From: Listeria immobilis
GTDB lineage: Bacteria; Bacillota; Bacilli; Lactobacillales; Listeriaceae
Assembly: GCF_014322765.1 (NCBI RefSeq)
Contig: NZ_JAASTZ010000008.1
Location: forward strand, 92,932 to 156,931
DNA: 64,000 nt
Direction: 5' to 3'
How positions within the stretch are numbered: position 1 is the first letter of the stretch; each line of letters begins with the position of its first letter. This document shows positions 27,508-36,114 of the stretch, piece by piece. The notes below the pieces were generated by a model that saw only the letters and a list, made by a program, of their open reading frames with translations, did not search any database and was not told the origin of the DNA. The position numbers and the translations under genes are program-made.

Positions 27508-28680
27508 TTACAAAGTTATCATTGGCGGAATTTGGAAATCGCCTTTTTGATACGATTCTAGACCATTGACAAGTGTATAAATGGTGGTCGCTTTTAAATC
27601 TTCTGTTAATAATTCTGAAGGTGCTTTTGAAGCAGTAGTAACAACAGGAAGTGCTATATTTTTTTTGTGTAAAGCTAAGTATTTTTGCCCGACTTTATTC
27701 ATGCCAAGAATGCGGATATAAGGGCTACTTGGTTTATCAGTGGCATTCAATAAAATTTGTAAAGCAGTGCGCTGAATTCTTGCATTACTATAACGTTTTG
27801 TTTTTGCTTGCTCAATAAAGGCGCTAAAATCTGTTGCAGTAATAGCTGCTCGTTGCATCCGATTTTGAATACCCTCACTAACGCTGCGAATATGGCTTAG
27901 TTCTTCGGAAGTTGCTTGTAAAAGTCGAAATCTTAAGAATGACCAGTAGTTCTCCCATGATAAAAAAGGGCCTGAATAAGCTTGTAAAATTTCCATGGAG
28001 GTGGCAGGTAAATAGTTAGCAGCTTGATGAAGATCCCCAGCTAGTATTAATTTTCGAATGGCTGTAGCACTGGCAATTTGGTTGTGAGAAGCAAACTCAT
28101 CATGATAATTAGCATGTTCTCGCGGTATGGATTTTAGTTGGATAGCTGGATTTTGTTTTTCTATAGCGAGTGCATAATGAAAACCTAGAATATTATTTGG
28201 TTTGGTCACATCTATTATAGCTTTTCCAAGCAATGTCTGGAGGGCAAGCGTATAAGCAGTAGCATAAGAAACTTTCTTATTTTCCAAAGCTTGTTTTATC
28301 ATTAGATTGAAAGTGGTTTTTTGATTAGTTACCATGTGTGCAACTTTTGAAAAATCACTAGTCATTCCGTGTTCGCTACCGAAAAACAAAGTATTTACGT
28401 GAAGTGCATCTAAAATTCGAACGGATTCCTCGGCGAAAATCGTTGCATGTTGAGTTGCGAATGAAACGGGTAGTTCAACGACTATATCAACACCAGCAGC
28501 GAGTGCCATCTTGGTTCGTTCCCATTTTGGAAGGATAGCAGGTTCGCCACGTTGAACAAAAGAACCACTCATAACAGCGATAACTACATCGGGTTTTGTT
28601 AATTCACGTGCCTTATTTAAATGAAGTCTATGTCCATTATGAAATGGATTATATTCTACAACGATTCCGGTTGCTTTCAT
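27508..28680 (-). CDS. tmcAL: tRNA(Met) cytidine acetate ligase TmcAL (YlbM)
   Basis: A 390-residue enzyme that acetylates the wobble cytidine of elongator tRNA-Met using acetate and ATP. The N-terminal nucleotidyltransferase domain has [11 protein letters not shown] with the HNGH motif (14-17) and [11 protein letters not shown]; the second half is helical. GGAGGGA precedes the ATG. It is divergent from yceD-rpmF, the order seen in Bacillus. Confidence 0.92.
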   Translation of the reverse strand: MKATGIVVEYNPFHNGHRLHLNKARELTKPDVVIAVMSGSFVQRGEPAILPKWERTKMALAAGVDIVVELPVSFATQHATIFAEESVRILDALHVNTLFFGSEHGMTSDFSKVAHMVTNQKTTFNLMIKQALENKKVSYATAYTLALQTLLGKAIIDVTKPNNILGFHYALAIEKQNPAIQLKSIPREHANYHDEFASHNQIASATAIRKLILAGDLHQAANYLPATSMEILQAYSGPFLSWENYWSFLRFRLLQATSEELSHIRSVSEGIQNRMQRAAITATDFSAFIEQAKTKRYSNARIQRTALQILLNATDKPSSPYIRILGMNKVGQKYLALHKKNIALPVVTTASKAPSELLTEDLKATTIYTLVNGLESYQKGDFQIPPMITL

Positions 28681-28752
28681 ACCTGTTCCCTCCTTTAGAT
28701 ATTCCTATTTTAGCATAAATTATTGCTAGTGTTTGGATGACTTGAAAAACCA

Positions 28753-28781
28753 TTGACAAAAGCCTTTAAAAAAGCTATAAT
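28753..28781 (+). promoter_or_regulatory. yceD-rpmF promoter
   Basis: Consensus SigA promoter: TTGACA (28753-28758), 17 bases, TATAAT (28776-28781). Confidence 0.92.
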
Positions 28782-28810
28782 ATTTTGTGTTGCGCTTGGA
28801 GTGATGTAGG

Positions 28811-29347
28811 ATGAAATGGTCTATCAGCCAATTAAAAAAATATCGTGACAGCAACTTCACGATTAACGAAAAAGCTGACTTAAAAAAGTTCTTTCAAGAG
28901 AACAATATAGACGTTCGTGATGCAAGCCCCGTAGAAGTAACTGGGGAACTAATTGTACACCCAGAAGAAGTTACTGCTAACCTTACAATGAAAGGTGAGT
29001 GGACGCTTCCATGTGCCCGTACATTAGAGGATGTTATTTATCCTTACGAAGTGCATGCGACGGAAACCTTTGTGAAATCTAAAGAACAAGTTTTAGATGA
29101 ATCTTGGCATGTGATGGAACAAGATATGGTTGATTTAACACCGGTAGTAGAAGAACTTTTACTAGTAGAAATTCCAATGCAAGTTTTCAGTGATGAGGCG
29201 CTAGTTATGAATAAGCTTCCACGTGGAAATGAATGGGAAATGAAAACAGAAGAAGATAATCTACTCGACCAAAAAGCAAAAGAACCAAAAGTGGATCCTC
29301 GTCTTGCGGGATTAGCCAATTTTTTCGATGAGAAAAATGAAGACTAA
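28811..29347 (+). CDS. yceD: YceD family protein (DUF177), upstream of rpmF
   Basis: A 178-residue acidic protein of the DUF177 family, conserved next to rpmF in most bacteria and connected to 23S rRNA metabolism. It has GELIVHPEEVTANLTMKGEWTLPCARTLEDV and the C-terminal DPRLAGLANFFDEK. A nearly perfect promoter precedes it. The ribosomal protein gene begins about 90 bases on and shares the transcript. Confidence 0.88.
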   Translation: MKWSISQLKKYRDSNFTINEKADLKKFFQENNIDVRDASPVEVTGELIVHPEEVTANLTMKGEWTLPCARTLEDVIYPYEVHATETFVKSKEQVLDESWHVMEQDMVDLTPVVEELLLVEIPMQVFSDEALVMNKLPRGNEWEMKTEEDNLLDQKAKEPKVDPRLAGLANFFDEKNED

Positions 29348-29437
29348 AATCCCCGTGAAGCTGGAATATATTAAGAAATTTATTTTTCTTAGATTAACGA
29401 TACAAGTACTTAGTTATCGTCAAGGAGGTGTAAGGAA

Positions 29438-29611
29438 ATGGCAGTACCTTTTAGAAGAACATCAAAAGCCAAAAAGCGTAAGCGTCGTACACACGTTAAA
29501 CTTCAACTTCCGGGCATGAACGAATGCTCGAATTGCGGCGAATACAGACTTTCCCACCACGTATGTCCTGAATGTGGACAATATGATGGTAAAGATGTAG
29601 CAAACAGCTAA
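29438..29611 (+). CDS. rpmF: 50S ribosomal protein L32
   Basis: A 57-residue ribosomal protein. It begins [17 protein letters not shown] and carries two CxxC zinc pairs (Cys30/33 and Cys43/46), the zinc-ribbon form of L32. AAGGAGG lies about 10 bases upstream of the ATG. Co-transcribed with yceD. A different frame across this stretch is longer but is only a shadow. Confidence 0.97.
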   Translation: MAVPFRRTSKAKKRKRRTHVKLQLPGMNECSNCGEYRLSHHVCPECGQYDGKDVANS

Positions 29612-29649
29612 TCATGTTAAAAACAAGTGACGTTTCACTTGTTGAAAAC

Positions 29650-29690
29650 GAACCTCGAAAGACGCCATGGGTCTTTCGAGGTTTTTGTTT
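29650..29690 (+). terminator. rpmF terminator
   Basis: Arms AACCTCGAAAGAC and GTCTTTCGAGGTT followed by a T-rich run. Confidence 0.93.
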
Positions 29691-29758
29691 GTCTAAAAGT
29701 GCAAACTGTCAGTAGTTCTGCTAAAATAAAAGCATTAACCTATATGGAGCTGAAAGAA

Positions 29759-30664
29759 ATGGAAAACCAACTAAATATTGGTATTATTGGTGCAGGAGCA
29801 ATGGGGCTTTTATATGCAGCTAATTTTGCAAAAAAGTCGAACCTCACACTTTTTACACGAAGAGAAATACAGCGAAACACCTTAAAAGAGAATGGTATTT
29901 TACTAATAGATAATGAAAAACGGAACACCATACATATTAATGCAGTGGCGGTCGATAATCTAGCAGAATTAAATAAACAACAGCTAATTATGGTTGCAGT
30001 TAAACAATATTCTTTAGATAAAATTGTCCCATTATTACAAAAGATAGCTACTGATATACCGATACTATTCATTCAAAATGGCGCAGCACACTTAGAAATT
30101 TTATCTTTACTTGGTGAAAAGCGAACAATCTTACTAGGGATAAGTGAACACGGTGCTGGTCGTGAAAATGACACAACGGTTGTTTGGCGCGGACATGGAC
30201 GGACTAAATATAGCGTTTATCAAGGAACGCTAGATAACTCTATAGAAACATGGCTAGATTCTATTTCGGATTTTCCTGTAGAAAAACATCCAAGTTACTT
30301 AGAAATTATGCAGGAGAAATTGTTTATAAATGCAGTTATTAATCCCTTGACTGCTGTATTAGGTGTACAAAATGGCGCGCTCTTAGCAAATCCAGAGTGG
30401 CATATTTTGTTACGTACATTAGTAGGCGAGATAGAAAGAATTATTCCCATCAAAAGTGGTCTTGAAAAAGTGGAGCAGATTTGTCAGGTAACTGCGAATA
30501 ATTATTCTTCGATGGCGCTTGACCAAAAACATGGGCGGAAAACCGAGATTGATGGGATAGTGCTGCCAATTTTAGAAAAAGGAGCGCAAGAAGGGGAACA
30601 GCTCCCTACACTTCAAACGTTATACTATATTATTAAAGGCTCGGAAGGAGAAAAAAATGTTTGA
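29759..30664 (+). CDS. panE: 2-dehydropantoate 2-reductase family (PanE/ApbA)
   Basis: A 301-residue NADPH-dependent ketopantoate reductase-type enzyme of pantothenate synthesis. It has the Rossmann motif GAGAMG (11-16), an NPLTAVLGVQNG segment in the C-terminal helical domain and the KHGRKTEIDGI signature. Earlier in-frame starts exist, but the ATG at 29759 has GGAG nine bases before it and begins at the conserved N-terminus. The next gene overlaps it by eight bases. Family members sometimes act on other 2-oxo acids, so the exact substrate is inferred. Confidence 0.85.
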   Translation: MENQLNIGIIGAGAMGLLYAANFAKKSNLTLFTRREIQRNTLKENGILLIDNEKRNTIHINAVAVDNLAELNKQQLIMVAVKQYSLDKIVPLLQKIATDIPILFIQNGAAHLEILSLLGEKRTILLGISEHGAGRENDTTVVWRGHGRTKYSVYQGTLDNSIETWLDSISDFPVEKHPSYLEIMQEKLFINAVINPLTAVLGVQNGALLANPEWHILLRTLVGEIERIIPIKSGLEKVEQICQVTANNYSSMALDQKHGRKTEIDGIVLPILEKGAQEGEQLPTLQTLYYIIKGSEGEKNV

Positions 30665-31043
30665 TTGGCTAACTAATTCAGTAGCGATAATTATTATCTT
30701 ACCAGTATTAATATTTATTTTAACAATGTTTATTTCAAGTCTTTGGATTCGGAAAAGACAACGCAGACTTATGTTAGCGGCAGATGTATCAACTCTATTT
30801 CTTATTATTGCAGTTCATTACTTTATGATTGTATTGTTTGGATACTCTTTTTTACTTATTATTTTGCTATTTTTATTTATACTCGGCATTGTTATTGTTC
30901 TTCTTGCTGCAAAAAAAGAAGGCGAGATTCAATTTCGCAAAATCATCCGTGGTTACTGGAGACTTTGTTTTTTCATCTTCGCCTTACTTTATGTGGGTTT
31001 GTACCTTTACGGGATTATTTATAGTTTGATTTTAATGTTGTAA
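30657..31043 (+). CDS. DUF3397 membrane protein
   Basis: A 128-residue protein with four hydrophobic segments and a basic loop WIRKRQRR, matching the DUF3397 family of Firmicutes located just upstream of the mraZ region. It overlaps the end of panE by eight bases with GGAG inside panE, so translation is probably coupled. Its 3' end overlaps the convergent SgrR-like gene by 29 bases. Function unknown. Confidence 0.75.
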   Translation: MFDWLTNSVAIIIILPVLIFILTMFISSLWIRKRQRRLMLAADVSTLFLIIAVHYFMIVLFGYSFLLIILLFLFILGIVIVLLAAKKEGEIQFRKIIRGYWRLCFFIFALLYVGLYLYGIIYSLILML

Positions 31044-32787
31044 CTGGTTTTGTTTCCATCCATACTTTACTTAAATCAAAATAGCCATAAGGATTTTCGG
31101 AAACTCCTTTTATCATGGAATGGAGTGATTGACTTCTTTCTGGGTGATGTAAATAAATTAAATGATAATTGCTAGTCAACCAATCATCTATTTCTGTGCG
31201 TAAGACGTCTCTTTTAGTGGCGTCTTTTTCTAATTTCATTTTTTCTATATGTTTAGAAATTTCTTGGAGAATTTCCGAGCTTAAAAGATGTTGTGGTAAT
31301 AAATTGGGGTTGTTTAAGAAATCTAGGTAGGCTACTTCGTTATCAGAAGAAGGAATTTCACCCATCATCATCATATCTGTTGCATCTTCAGGAAGAGTTG
31401 AATAAGAAGCATCTTCATGAGAAATGATTTTTATTGCTAATTGAATTCCAAATTCAGCAGCTCTTTTGCAAATCCATCGTGCTTCTTGTATAGCAGAGGG
31501 ATGCTGCGTTGTTCCTAAGATTACTTTTTCTCCTTGATAATTGGCTTTTTTTAATAAAGTGGCGATTTTTTCAGGATGTTTTTCAGGTATAATTGATTTT
31601 TCAGGATAATAGTTAGAAGCAATAGTGCCATAATTTTTAAATAACTCATTACTCGCTATTTGGCAGTCAATCAAATGGTACATTGCTTCACGAAAAGCTT
31701 TGTGTTGTGGAGCACCATTTTTGTAACTATTAAAACAGATAAAATTAACACCAACACCAGTTTTACGATGTTCTACATAAGCAGGGTTTTCTTCATAATC
31801 TACAGAAGTGAATTGAATTGGAATAACTTGAAGAGCTTGGTCATTTTCAGCCGTCCAAAATTCGACACGGTCAAGAAGTGGACGCTCTAAAAAATAACCA
31901 TCAAAGGCTTCTAATATTAAGTGATCATCACTTCTTTGCACCATTCGAAAGGGCCCGGTGGAAATCCATTTATATTCGTCAAATGGTTCATCATGTGGCA
32001 AAATCGCCATATTAGATGTACATAAATAACGAATGAAAAATGGATCTGCTTTTTTTAAATGAATTGTAACGGTAAATTTATTAACGCAATCAATCATTTG
32101 AATATTTTCCATTTGCCAAGATGACACGGCTTTCGGGTCTTTTGCACGAAGCAAAGTAAATTTAACATCTTCGCTATCAAGCATTCGACCATGATGGAAA
32201 AGAACACTTTTGCGAAGATAGAAGGTCCATTCTCGGTGATTAGCAGATGCTTTCCAGTGATGGGCAATATGCGGAATTACTTTTTCTTCCTTTTTATCAT
32301 ATTTTACTAATGGATCACCAATTTGGGTGAGTAAAAAAGCTTCTAGTGATACGGATGTATGTAGTGGGTCGAGAGTAGTCAACTTGCGGCGAATAATGGA
32401 ACGCAATACTTCTTGTTGGTTTTCAGTTACCTGCAGTCCAAATAATTGTTGAATTTCACTAGACGTGCTTGCAAACCAACTTTTAGGAATGGCAAGCCCA
32501 GATAAAAACAAAATATTGCTAAATAGTTCTTCGTCAAGACTATTCTTTAAAGCAGTTAAAACCTCGTCTTCCAATGGTTTTGAAAATGTAATGGTGGAAA
32601 GGTTGCCGCGACCCAGTCCGGGAGAATAGAGAAGTTTATTTCTTTTTTGATATTGTTGTAATTTTCTTTTGGCATTTTTGGGTGTGCAAAACCAAATACT
32701 AGCTAAATCGCTTAGTTTAAAGCGAACTTGCAATTCAGGAGTTAGACCATAAAGATACGCGCGCATACTAAAATAATCTTTATCCAC
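31015..32787 (-). CDS. SgrR-like transcriptional regulator with solute-binding domain
   Basis: A 590-residue protein with an N-terminal SgrR-type winged helix (about 10-110, LSDLASIWFCTPKNAKRKLQQY) and a C-terminal domain like family 5 extracellular solute-binding proteins (about 160-565, YDKKEEKVIPHIAHHWKAS, STGPFRM), but with no signal peptide. Known SgrR proteins sense sugar-phosphate stress through this domain. The GTG start has GGAGG six bases before it. It is divergent from an MFS exporter, as SgrR is linked to the SetA sugar exporter in enterics. Control of that transporter is inferred. Confidence 0.83.
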   Translation of the reverse strand: MDKDYFSMRAYLYGLTPELQVRFKLSDLASIWFCTPKNAKRKLQQYQKRNKLLYSPGLGRGNLSTITFSKPLEDEVLTALKNSLDEELFSNILFLSGLAIPKSWFASTSSEIQQLFGLQVTENQQEVLRSIIRRKLTTLDPLHTSVSLEAFLLTQIGDPLVKYDKKEEKVIPHIAHHWKASANHREWTFYLRKSVLFHHGRMLDSEDVKFTLLRAKDPKAVSSWQMENIQMIDCVNKFTVTIHLKKADPFFIRYLCTSNMAILPHDEPFDEYKWISTGPFRMVQRSDDHLILEAFDGYFLERPLLDRVEFWTAENDQALQVIPIQFTSVDYEENPAYVEHRKTGVGVNFICFNSYKNGAPQHKAFREAMYHLIDCQIASNELFKNYGTIASNYYPEKSIIPEKHPEKIATLLKKANYQGEKVILGTTQHPSAIQEARWICKRAAEFGIQLAIKIISHEDASYSTLPEDATDMMMMGEIPSSDNEVAYLDFLNNPNLLPQHLLSSEILQEISKHIEKMKLEKDATKRDVLRTEIDDWLTSNYHLIYLHHPERSQSLHSMIKGVSENPYGYFDLSKVWMETKPVTTLKSNYK

Positions 32788-32803
32788 TAAAATCCTCCAT
32801 TCT

Positions 32804-32858
32804 AAAAGGGGACATAAAATTAATTTAAATACCCTTTTTATATGTAATGATCCCTTTT
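32804..32858. promoter_or_regulatory. Repeated CCCTTTT motif in the SgrR-like/MFS intergenic region
   Basis: AAAAGGG at 32804-32810 (inverted copy), CCCTTTT at 32832-32838 and 32852-32858. The two direct copies are 20 bases apart. These are candidate operator sites for the divergent regulator. Confidence 0.4.
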
Positions 32859-32902
32859 ATACTAACAGAGTAGTCAGAAAAAAAGCAAATGGAGGAGATG
32901 GC

Positions 32903-34150
32903 ATGTTTAGAGAATTGCACCCAAATATTCGTGCTCGGATATTAATTCAATTTTTAAGCAAAGTAATTGGTTCGATGATTTTCCCGTTTATGGCAATTTA
33001 TTTTTCAATGGAAATAAATAGTGGAGTTGCAGGGATTCTTTTGATGATAAATGTCTTTGTTCAGTTTGTTGCGGGTATCTATGGTGGGCATTTAGCAGAT
33101 ATTATTGGACGGCGGAAGTTGATGCTCACAGGAGAAGTGCTTAAAGTTTTTGCTTTTCTTGGAATGGTTCTTTGTAATTCTACTCTATACCATTCGCCGT
33201 GGCTAACTTTTGTAATGTTGCTTATTATTGGTGTAGCACAAGGGCTGATTAATCCAGCGGGAGAAGCAATGCTGATTGATGTAAGTACACCAGAAAACCG
33301 AGCATTTATGTATTCCATAAGTTACTGGGCGAATAATTTGTCCATGTTAATTGGGATAATGGTTGGAGGATGGTTTTTTGTGGGACATCTCTTTCCACTT
33401 CTCGTAGCGTTGTTTATTATGTCGTTTGTGACTGCTTGGCTAACATTCAGCCTAATTTCTGAAACCTTAAAACAAAAGAAAACGCTAAAAAAAGGGTCTT
33501 ATGGATTATTAGAAATGTTTAAAAGTTATGGGCAAGTTTTACATGATTATCGCTTTCTTCTATATACAGTTGGTGGAATTGCGATTATGTCGATTGAATT
33601 TCAAAGGAGTAACTATATTTCGGTGCGTTTAGCAGAAGACGTTCATAATTTACTTGTGAATTTAGGACCACTTGGAGCGATTCCTCTTAATGGCGTCCAA
33701 ATTGTGAGTGTTTTGACGGCGGTAAATACGCTGTTTATCGTTCTTTTCACAGTGCCAATTGCAAGATGGGTAACAAAACGAGCGCAACAACCGATTATGT
33801 ATGTTGGTTTTGGGTTATTTGCAATTGGATTTGCAGTGTGCGCTTTTGCTAATAGTTTGCTAGTTTTATTACTTGCTACAGCCGTATTGTCGATTGGTGA
33901 GTTGCTCTATGTGCCAACACGACAAACGATTCTTGCCTTGATTGTAGATGATAATAAACGAGGAGCTTATATGGCTTTTAATGGTATTATTTTTCAAATC
34001 GGTAAAATGATAGGCTCCGTAAGTCTTGTTTTTGCACCTTTCATCGGTAAGTATGGGATGGGAATTTTTACAATTTTACTAGGTGTTGTTGCTATCGGTT
34101 TCTCTGCGATAGCATTAAAATCAGGATATGAAAAAGTGCTTGCGAAATGA
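32903..34150 (+). CDS. Major facilitator superfamily transporter
   Basis: A 415-residue transporter with about 12 hydrophobic helices. The loop 2-3 motif GGHLADIIGRRKLML (MFS signature A) and a long central cytosolic loop with KQKKTLKKGS are seen. Drug or sugar export is likely from the family. GGAGGAG precedes the ATG. It is divergent from the SgrR-like regulator gene, which suggests the substrate is a sugar or related compound, but this is inference. Confidence 0.85.
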   Translation: MFRELHPNIRARILIQFLSKVIGSMIFPFMAIYFSMEINSGVAGILLMINVFVQFVAGIYGGHLADIIGRRKLMLTGEVLKVFAFLGMVLCNSTLYHSPWLTFVMLLIIGVAQGLINPAGEAMLIDVSTPENRAFMYSISYWANNLSMLIGIMVGGWFFVGHLFPLLVALFIMSFVTAWLTFSLISETLKQKKTLKKGSYGLLEMFKSYGQVLHDYRFLLYTVGGIAIMSIEFQRSNYISVRLAEDVHNLLVNLGPLGAIPLNGVQIVSVLTAVNTLFIVLFTVPIARWVTKRAQQPIMYVGFGLFAIGFAVCAFANSLLVLLLATAVLSIGELLYVPTRQTILALIVDDNKRGAYMAFNGIIFQIGKMIGSVSLVFAPFIGKYGMGIFTILLGVVAIGFSAIALKSGYEKVLAK

Positions 34151-34240
34151 TTTTTTGCAAAAAGTGGGGAATGCCTCCACCAAGCCCCACAATCATTTTT
34201 ATTCTTAAATACTAGTATAAATGGCTTTAAATAAAGGTTT

Positions 34241-34276
34241 GATCATTCTATTGTTTCGATGGAATGATTTTTTTTT
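34241..34276 (+). terminator. Terminator upstream of mraZ
   Basis: TCATTCTAT pairs with ATGGAATGA (one G-U), followed by nine Ts. It ends the MFS transcript before the dcw operon. Confidence 0.8.
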
Positions 34277-34293
34277 GCCCTTTTTTAAGTTTT

Positions 34294-34327
34294 GGGTGGT
34301 GCAAAGTGGGGAGATGTGGTAAAGTGG
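34294..34327 (+). promoter_or_regulatory. MraZ box
   Basis: GTGG is repeated at 34296, 34306 and 34316, exactly 10 bases apart, with a further copy at 34324 and one at 34339. Three TGG(G)-type direct repeats with 10-base period are the known MraZ operator, so autoregulation of the dcw operon is expected. Confidence 0.7.
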
Positions 34328-34352
34328 TATGGAGGAAAGTGGGTGAAGTCTA

Positions 34353-34784
34353 ATGTTCATGGGAGAATATCAACATAACATCGATATAAAGGGCAGATTA
34401 ATTGTGCCAGCTAAATTCCGTGAGCTTTTGGGGGATAATTTTGTTATAACCCGAGGACTTGATAAGTGTCTATTTGCTTATCCACAAGAGGAATGGAAAA
34501 AGCTAGAAGAAAAACTCCAAACCTTACCACTTACCAAAAAAGATGCTCGTTCCTTTACACGTTTCTTCTTTTCCGGTGCGTCTGAATGTGAACTAGACAA
34601 ACAAGGTCGGATTAATATTCCATCCAACTTACTACAGTATGCGGATTTGGAAAAAGAAACCGTGATTATCGGAGTTTCTAGTCGTATTGAAATTTGGAGT
34701 AAATCAGAATGGGAAGATGTCTTCAATGAGGCAGAAGAATCATTTGCTGATTTAGCTGAAAATATGATTGGCTTTGATATTTAA
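34353..34784 (+). CDS. mraZ: Transcriptional regulator MraZ
   Basis: A 143-residue protein of two AbrB-like beta domains, each with its DKQGR/DIKGR-type motif ([30 protein letters not shown]). MraZ forms ring oligomers and represses the division/cell-wall operon that starts with its own gene. It begins MFMGEYQHN as in Bacillus. It stands first in the conserved dcw order, with the repeat operator directly upstream. Confidence 0.95.
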   Translation: MFMGEYQHNIDIKGRLIVPAKFRELLGDNFVITRGLDKCLFAYPQEEWKKLEEKLQTLPLTKKDARSFTRFFFSGASECELDKQGRINIPSNLLQYADLEKETVIIGVSSRIEIWSKSEWEDVFNEAEESFADLAENMIGFDI

Positions 34785-34796
34785 GGAGGAAATCAT

Positions 34797-35735
34797 ATGT
34801 TTAAACATGAAACAGTTTTATTACATGAAACCGTAGATATGCTTGAAGTAAAACCAGATGGGATTTATGTCGATGCAACACTTGGCGGCGCAGGTCACTC
34901 AGAGTATTTACTAAATAAGCTTAATGAAAAAGGGCACTTATTTGCTTTTGACCAAGATCAAACAGCAATTGATAATGCAAAAATAAAGTTAGCAGCGTAT
35001 AGCGATAAGGTCACCTTTGTAAAATCGAATTTTCGTTATATGAAAGAAGCACTAAACGAACGTGGGATTAGTGAAGTGGATGGGATTTTATATGATTTAG
35101 GTGTCTCTTCCCCGCAGCTAGACGAAAGAGAACGTGGATTTAGTTATCATCAGGATGCTGCACTTGATATGCGAATGGATAGGGAGCAAGAACTTACAGC
35201 AAAAATAGTTGTAAACGAATGGTCCTACCAAGAGTTAATTCGAATTTTCTTTCAATATGGAGAAGAAAAATTTTCCAAACAAATTGCTCGTGAAATCGAA
35301 CGTCGCCGTGAAGTAAAACCAATTGAAACAACTGGCGAACTAGTTGATATCATTAAAACAGCTATTCCGGCACCTGCAAGAAGAAAAGGTGGACATCCGG
35401 GAAAACGAACTTTTCAAGCAATCCGTATTGCAGTTAATGATGAATTAGGCGCGGTAGAAGATTCACTTGAAAAAGCATTAACTTTATTAAAACCAGGCGG
35501 CAGAATTAGCGTAATTACGTTCCATTCATTAGAAGACCGCATAACAAAACACTTATTCCAAGAAGCGACAAAAGGACCAGATTTACCACCAGGTCTTCCA
35601 GTCATTCCAGATGAATATAAACCAGACTTTAAGCTTGCGACAAGAAAACCAATTTTACCAAGTGAAGAAGAACTGGAACAAAACAATCGAGCACGTTCAG
35701 CCAAACTACGTGTTATTGAAAAAATTATTAAATAG
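34797..35735 (+). CDS. rsmH: 16S rRNA (cytosine-1402-N4)-methyltransferase RsmH
   Basis: A 312-residue SAM-dependent methyltransferase (formerly MraW) for C1402 in the ribosomal P site. [27 protein letters not shown] (SAM loop, about 27-40) and [19 protein letters not shown] are conserved, as is the C-terminal [18 protein letters not shown] precedes the ATG. Second gene of the dcw operon. Confidence 0.96.
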   Translation: MFKHETVLLHETVDMLEVKPDGIYVDATLGGAGHSEYLLNKLNEKGHLFAFDQDQTAIDNAKIKLAAYSDKVTFVKSNFRYMKEALNERGISEVDGILYDLGVSSPQLDERERGFSYHQDAALDMRMDREQELTAKIVVNEWSYQELIRIFFQYGEEKFSKQIAREIERRREVKPIETTGELVDIIKTAIPAPARRKGGHPGKRTFQAIRIAVNDELGAVEDSLEKALTLLKPGGRISVITFHSLEDRITKHLFQEATKGPDLPPGLPVIPDEYKPDFKLATRKPILPSEEELEQNNRARSAKLRVIEKIIK

Positions 35736-35751
35736 CAGGAGTTGAAAAAAT

Positions 35752-36114
35752 GTGAGCAATGTCGCCTATAAATCTAATCTAGAACCAAATAAGGTACATA
35801 GAGAAGCAGAACAACCTAAAAAACAAATACTAAGACGAGGTCAAATGACACTTGGCGAAAAAGTAATCATCACGATAGCGCTTGCGATTGTTTTAGTTGT
35901 TGCTTTCCAAATTATTAGTGTACAAGCACAAATTTACACAGTAAACCAAGAAATTCAAACAAAAGAAGAGAAAATTGTCGAACAACAAAAATCAAATGAA
36001 GATTTAAAAGTAGAAGTAAAAGATTTAGGAAGATATGAACGTATTTTAAAAATCGCCAAAGAAAAAGGGTTAAAACTTGATGGTGATAACGTGAAAGTGG
36101 TAGATGGTCAATGA
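35752..36114 (+). CDS. ftsL: Cell division protein FtsL
   Basis: A 120-residue bitopic divisome protein: a basic cytosolic N-terminus of about 38 residues, one membrane helix (about 39-58) and an extracellular coiled coil (about 60-105). FtsL joins DivIB and DivIC to activate PBP2B/FtsW. The GTG start has GGAG ten bases before it. The stop overlaps the pbpB start by four bases (ATGA), so translation is coupled. Identified by size, topology and position, as expected for a fast-evolving protein. Confidence 0.92.
   Translation: MSNVAYKSNLEPNKVHREAEQPKKQILRRGQMTLGEKVIITIALAIVLVVAFQIISVQAQIYTVNQEIQTKEEKIVEQQKSNEDLKVEVKDLGRYERILKIAKEKGLKLDGDNVKVVDGQ

Noticed and set aside
29328..29519. 63-codon frame overlapping yceD and rpmF
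   Set aside because: The overlapping frame encodes ribosomal protein L32 with its zinc cysteines; this one is a by-product.
30743..31029. Alternative frames inside the DUF3397 gene
   Set aside because: Same stretch as the overlapping membrane protein, without separate start signals.
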